Origin: Qipengyuania profundimaris
Lineage (GTDB): Bacteria > Pseudomonadota > Alphaproteobacteria > Sphingomonadales > Sphingomonadaceae
Length of the DNA: 64,000 bases
Assembly (NCBI RefSeq): GCF_030717945.1
Contig: NZ_JAVAIM010000001.1
Location: 1,549,131 to 1,613,130, forward strand
Direction of reading: 5' to 3'
A model generated the notes under the pieces. It was not told the DNA's origin. It saw only the letters and a list, made by a program, of their open reading frames with translations, and did not search any database. Positions 61,704 to 64,000 of the stretch are shown here, one piece after another; the stretch's first letter is position 1, and each line of letters begins with the position of its first letter. The position numbers were made by a program, and so were the translations under genes.

Positions 61704-62093
61704 TCAGCGCCGTTCGAAGGTGAAGCGATACTCGGTGGCCGGGATTTCTCCGGCCGCAGTCTTCTCCGGCGTTGCCGATGTGAGGACATAGGTCCGCCCA
61801 AGAACCTCGTAGGGCTCGCCGAGCGTCAAGGGAGCAGTCTGCGCCCAGCTTGTCGCGGTGATCCGCGTGGAGACCGTCAGTCTGCCCGCCCAGGCGCATT
61901 GAACGTCGACGGGGCAGCGGCTGTCTTCGGTCACCGCCAGCGGTTTGAGAATGGTGTCGCCCGTCCAGACCGCTTCGCCGAGCGCAACCGGCGTGCCTTG
62001 CGTCGCGGCATCGCCGTTCACACGTGGCGTGTCGGGGATGATCGCACAGGCGGACAGCGGCAGGGCGAGGGCGGCGGCAAAGAGAGTCTTCAT
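61704..62093 (-). CDS. lipoprotein of unknown function (129 aa)
   Basis: The product starts with a lipoprotein signal, MKTLFAAALALPLSA with lipidated Cys16. The mature part is rich in beta-strand patterns and has two Cys near CPVDVQCAWAG that may form a disulfide. No family is certain. The gene is convergent with fda (3-base gap) and 80 bases from thiE. Confidence 0.8.
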   Translation of the reverse strand: MKTLFAAALALPLSACAIIPDTPRVNGDAATQGTPVALGEAVWTGDTILKPLAVTEDSRCPVDVQCAWAGRLTVSTRITATSWAQTAPLTLGEPYEVLGRTYVLTSATPEKTAAGEIPATEYRFTFERR

Positions 62094-62173
62094 TTAGGCA
62101 TTTGCGGCCAACGACGCTGTCGCGCATCTGAACGGGTGACGAATTGCGGCAAGCGCATTAGAGAACGCGGCCG

Positions 62174-62797
62174 ATGACCGATTGCCAGCTGTATCTGATC
62201 TCGCCGCTCGACGTGTCGGGCACCTTTCCGGAGCGTCTCGAACGCGCACTCGATGCGGGGAAGGGCGTTGTCACCGCGTTCCAGTTTCGGGTGAAAGGCC
62301 TCGACCAGCACGAAGCAGCGCGGCTTGCCGAGCCGCTGCAGGCGATCTGCGCCGCGCGCGATGTGGCCTTTATCGTCAATGACGACGTCGCCCTCGCCAA
62401 GCGTATCGGGGCCGCTGGCGTGCACCTAGGCCAGGGCGACGGCGATCCGCGGGAGGCTCGCGAAGACCTGGGCCGGGAAGCGCAGATTGGCGTGACCTGT
62501 CACGATTCGCGCCACCTCGCGCTGGAAGCGGGCGAGGCCGGGGCAGATTATGTCGCGTTCGGCGCATTCTTTCCGAGCAAAACAAAGGAAACCTCGCATC
62601 GCGCGGAAATCGAACTGCTCCAGTGGTGGAGCGAAATGGTCGAGCTGCCCTCGGTCGCCATCGGCGGCATCACTCCGGCAAATTGCGCACCTCTCATCAA
62701 GGCCGGTGCCGACTTTCTCGCCGTGTCGGGTGCAATATGGTCGGGCGACGAAGTGGCTGCCGTAAAAGCCTTTGTGGAGCAAATCGGCGAGGCGTGA
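62174..62797 (+). CDS. thiE: thiamine phosphate synthase
   Basis: The 207-aa TIM-barrel enzyme joins HMP-PP and thiazole phosphate. Motifs are QFRVKG near residue 36, FIVNDDVALA with the Asp pair near 66, GVHLGQGD near 82 and VAIGGITPAN near 159. No TPP riboswitch or other thi gene is adjacent. It ends 51 bases before the L,D-transpeptidase gene. Confidence 0.92.
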   Translation: MTDCQLYLISPLDVSGTFPERLERALDAGKGVVTAFQFRVKGLDQHEAARLAEPLQAICAARDVAFIVNDDVALAKRIGAAGVHLGQGDGDPREAREDLGREAQIGVTCHDSRHLALEAGEAGADYVAFGAFFPSKTKETSHRAEIELLQWWSEMVELPSVAIGGITPANCAPLIKAGADFLAVSGAIWSGDEVAAVKAFVEQIGEA

Positions 62798-62848
62798 GTT
62801 TGACATCCTAAAGGGACCGAATGCGTCCCGATTTCAGGAGGTCCCACC

Positions 62849-64000
62849 ATGTCGTTCAAGCCCCATACCCTCGCACTCGCCGCATCGCTCCTGGCGCTCT
62901 CCGCCTGCGGATCGGGCGGTGCCGACCAAGCCGATCAGCCGCAGACCGACGCGACCAGGACCGCGCAAAACGATTACGGTTACCAGACCTATGGCGACGA
63001 CAATCTCGCCGATACCATGGCCTCGAACGACGAACGCTACATGAATGCATCCGAGACGGGCTCTGCCGACAGCACCCAATCCGCGGACATTCCAGATCCC
63101 GAAGACCGCCCAATCATGCAGGCGCAGGTCGTGTTGGATCGCATCGGCTTCGGGCCGGGCGTGATCGACGGGAAGATGGGCATGAGCACCGAGAACGCGC
63201 TCAATGGCTTTCAGGAAGCCAACGACCTCGACGTGACGGGCGAACTCGATGACGCGACCAAAGAAGCGCTGTCGGAATGGGAGCGGATCCCGGCGACGCG
63301 CGTCGTAACGATCCCTGCCAGCTGGAGCGATGCCGAATACACGGACATTCCCGAGGAAACGGAGGCTCAGGCCGAGCTTGAACGAATGGGCTACAAATCT
63401 CTCGACGAGCGGCTTGCAGAGCGTTTTCATACGACTGTCGATGTTCTCAAGCAGCTCAATCCGAACGGTCGGCCAGCTGGCGCGAGCGGCTCGGCCAGCG
63501 GAACGCCTATCGGATCGCCCTCTGCGACTGGAACTTCGACGCCGACACCGACCCCGAGCGCAAGTTCGACGCGCACGGCTTCGAACGACACATCTTCCGG
63601 CGAGAGTTACTTCACGCCCGGCCAGCAGATTCGCGTGCCGAATATCGGGAACGACCGTATTGCACCCGGTTCAATCGACGACACGAGCTGGCAGCAGACG
63701 CTCGCCTCGCTCGGGGTCGGCAGCGACCAGCCCGAGGTCGATCGCATCGTCGTCAGCAAGGCTGGCAAGACGCTGAAGGCGTACCAGGGTGAAAAGCTCG
63801 TCGCGCTATTCACGGTCAGCTCCGGTTCCAGCGAATTCCCGCTGCCGATTGGCGAATGGGACATCGTGGGCGAAGCATACAACCCGCCGTTCGATTACGA
63901 TCCGAAGGTCCTGCAGGGCGATGAAGACGCTGAGGGCGAGGAGTTCACCCTTCCGCCGGGGCCGAACGGCCCAGTCGGCGTGGTCTGGATCGATTTGTCG
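62849..64000 (+). CDS. L,D-transpeptidase lipoprotein with peptidoglycan-binding and LysM-like domains (cut by window edge)
   Basis: The open frame runs from ATG 62849 through the right edge (384 codons seen). It begins with a lipoprotein signal, lipobox LSAC with Cys20. A PG_binding_1-like domain covers about residues 85-150 (IDGKMGMSTENALNGFQ), a LysM-like segment about 170-205, then a Ser/Thr/Pro linker. From residue 298 a YkuD domain starts (DRIVVSKAGKTLKAYQG). The catalytic Cys lies beyond the window. AGGAGGT at 62836-62842 is the ribosome-binding site. Confidence 0.85.
   Translation, partial: MSFKPHTLALAASLLALSACGSGGADQADQPQTDATRTAQNDYGYQTYGDDNLADTMASNDERYMNASETGSADSTQSADIPDPEDRPIMQAQVVLDRIGFGPGVIDGKMGMSTENALNGFQEANDLDVTGELDDATKEALSEWERIPATRVVTIPASWSDAEYTDIPEETEAQAELERMGYKSLDERLAERFHTTVDVLKQLNPNGRPAGASGSASGTPIGSPSATGTSTPTPTPSASSTRTASNDTSSGESYFTPGQQIRVPNIGNDRIAPGSIDDTSWQQTLASLGVGSDQPEVDRIVVSKAGKTLKAYQGEKLVALFTVSSGSSEFPLPIGEWDIVGEAYNPPFDYDPKVLQGDEDAEGEEFTLPPGPNGPVGVVWIDLS

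Noticed and set aside
62094-62173. TPP riboswitch before thiE
   Set aside because: The 80-base spacer is too short and lacks the THI-box core.
1-64000. CRISPR array, prophage, toxin-antitoxin or other defence system
   Set aside because: No spaced direct repeats, phage genes or defence-gene families are visible; the entericidin gene is single.

Overview
This window is a compact, GC-rich, gene-dense chromosomal segment of an alphaproteobacterium. The gene set and order fit Sphingomonadales, probably Erythrobacteraceae, although that placement is inferred without a database search. The main pointers are a DivL-type cell-cycle kinase with Tyr in place of the phosphoacceptor His, AddAB instead of RecBCD, the AmgK/MurU peptidoglycan-recycling pair, SdhE-Mfd facing RecG, a three-gene branched-chain 2-oxoacid dehydrogenase operon, an entericidin, and two promoter-like sites of the EcfG general-stress type. 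I see no phage, insertion sequence, plasmid region or CRISPR array. No stretch longer than about 300 bases lacks a gene or RNA.

Layout. 1-7.3 kb: aroB/aroK (minus); a plus-strand run of a 44-aa membrane protein, a 612-aa exported protein, xerD and accA; an M48-LysM lipoprotein behind a putative stress promoter; two Flp pilins; a MutT-like Nudix hydrolase. 7.35-12.96 kb: tRNA-Arg, a zincin-like peptidase, a stress-type operon (hemerythrin, phospholipase-D-like protein, folE), a Prx5 peroxiredoxin, ahcY. 13.0-24.4 kb: one long operon divL-tsaE-amgK-murU-addB-addA, with five consecutive start/stop overlaps, then trxA. 24.4-28.5 kb: argJ with an inositol-monophosphatase-like gene, and a polytopic spermidine-synthase-like protein (minus). 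28.7-35.6 kb: a small exported protein, secA, an acetyltransferase, a TauE/SafE permease, tRNA-Asn, nadK, an EAL phosphodiesterase. 35.6-41.7 kb: mfd and sdhE facing recG, with a palindromic repeat between. 41.7-46 kb (minus): fructosamine-kinase-like, ABC1 kinase, low-molecular-weight phosphatase, CHASE3-like diguanylate cyclase, entericidin, tRNA-Pro. 46-51 kb: thyA, bkdA1-bkdA2-bkdB, a 38-aa exported peptide, tRNA-Asp. 51.2-55.1 kb (minus): Fpg-family glycosylase, MFS sugar transporter, DUF2842 protein, 5-formyl-THF cyclo-ligase, 6S RNA, zapA and a coupled coiled-coil gene. 55.2-64 kb: tkt-gap-pgk-hotdog thioesterase, a flavodoxin-like reductase (minus), class I aldolase, a lipoprotein (minus), thiE, and an L,D-transpeptidase lipoprotein cut by the right edge.

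How the genes work together. Most of the window is housekeeping: shikimate, fatty-acid, folate, arginine, thiamine and central carbon metabolism, DNA repair (AddAB, RecG, Mfd, Fpg, XerD), secretion and cell-wall recycling. Cyclic-di-GMP turnover is represented by one probable synthase (GGEEF with an intact I-site) and one probable hydrolase (EAL with a decayed GGDEF). The points most worth a second look are the DivL operon, the two EcfG-like sites, 6S RNA with its promoter inside the end of zapA, several very short genes (44, 57, 59, 42, 38 and 72 aa), an unusual C3H zinc finger in the Fpg homologue, and an inverted repeat over the EAL gene promoter. I did not find a convincing wholly new multi-gene system.
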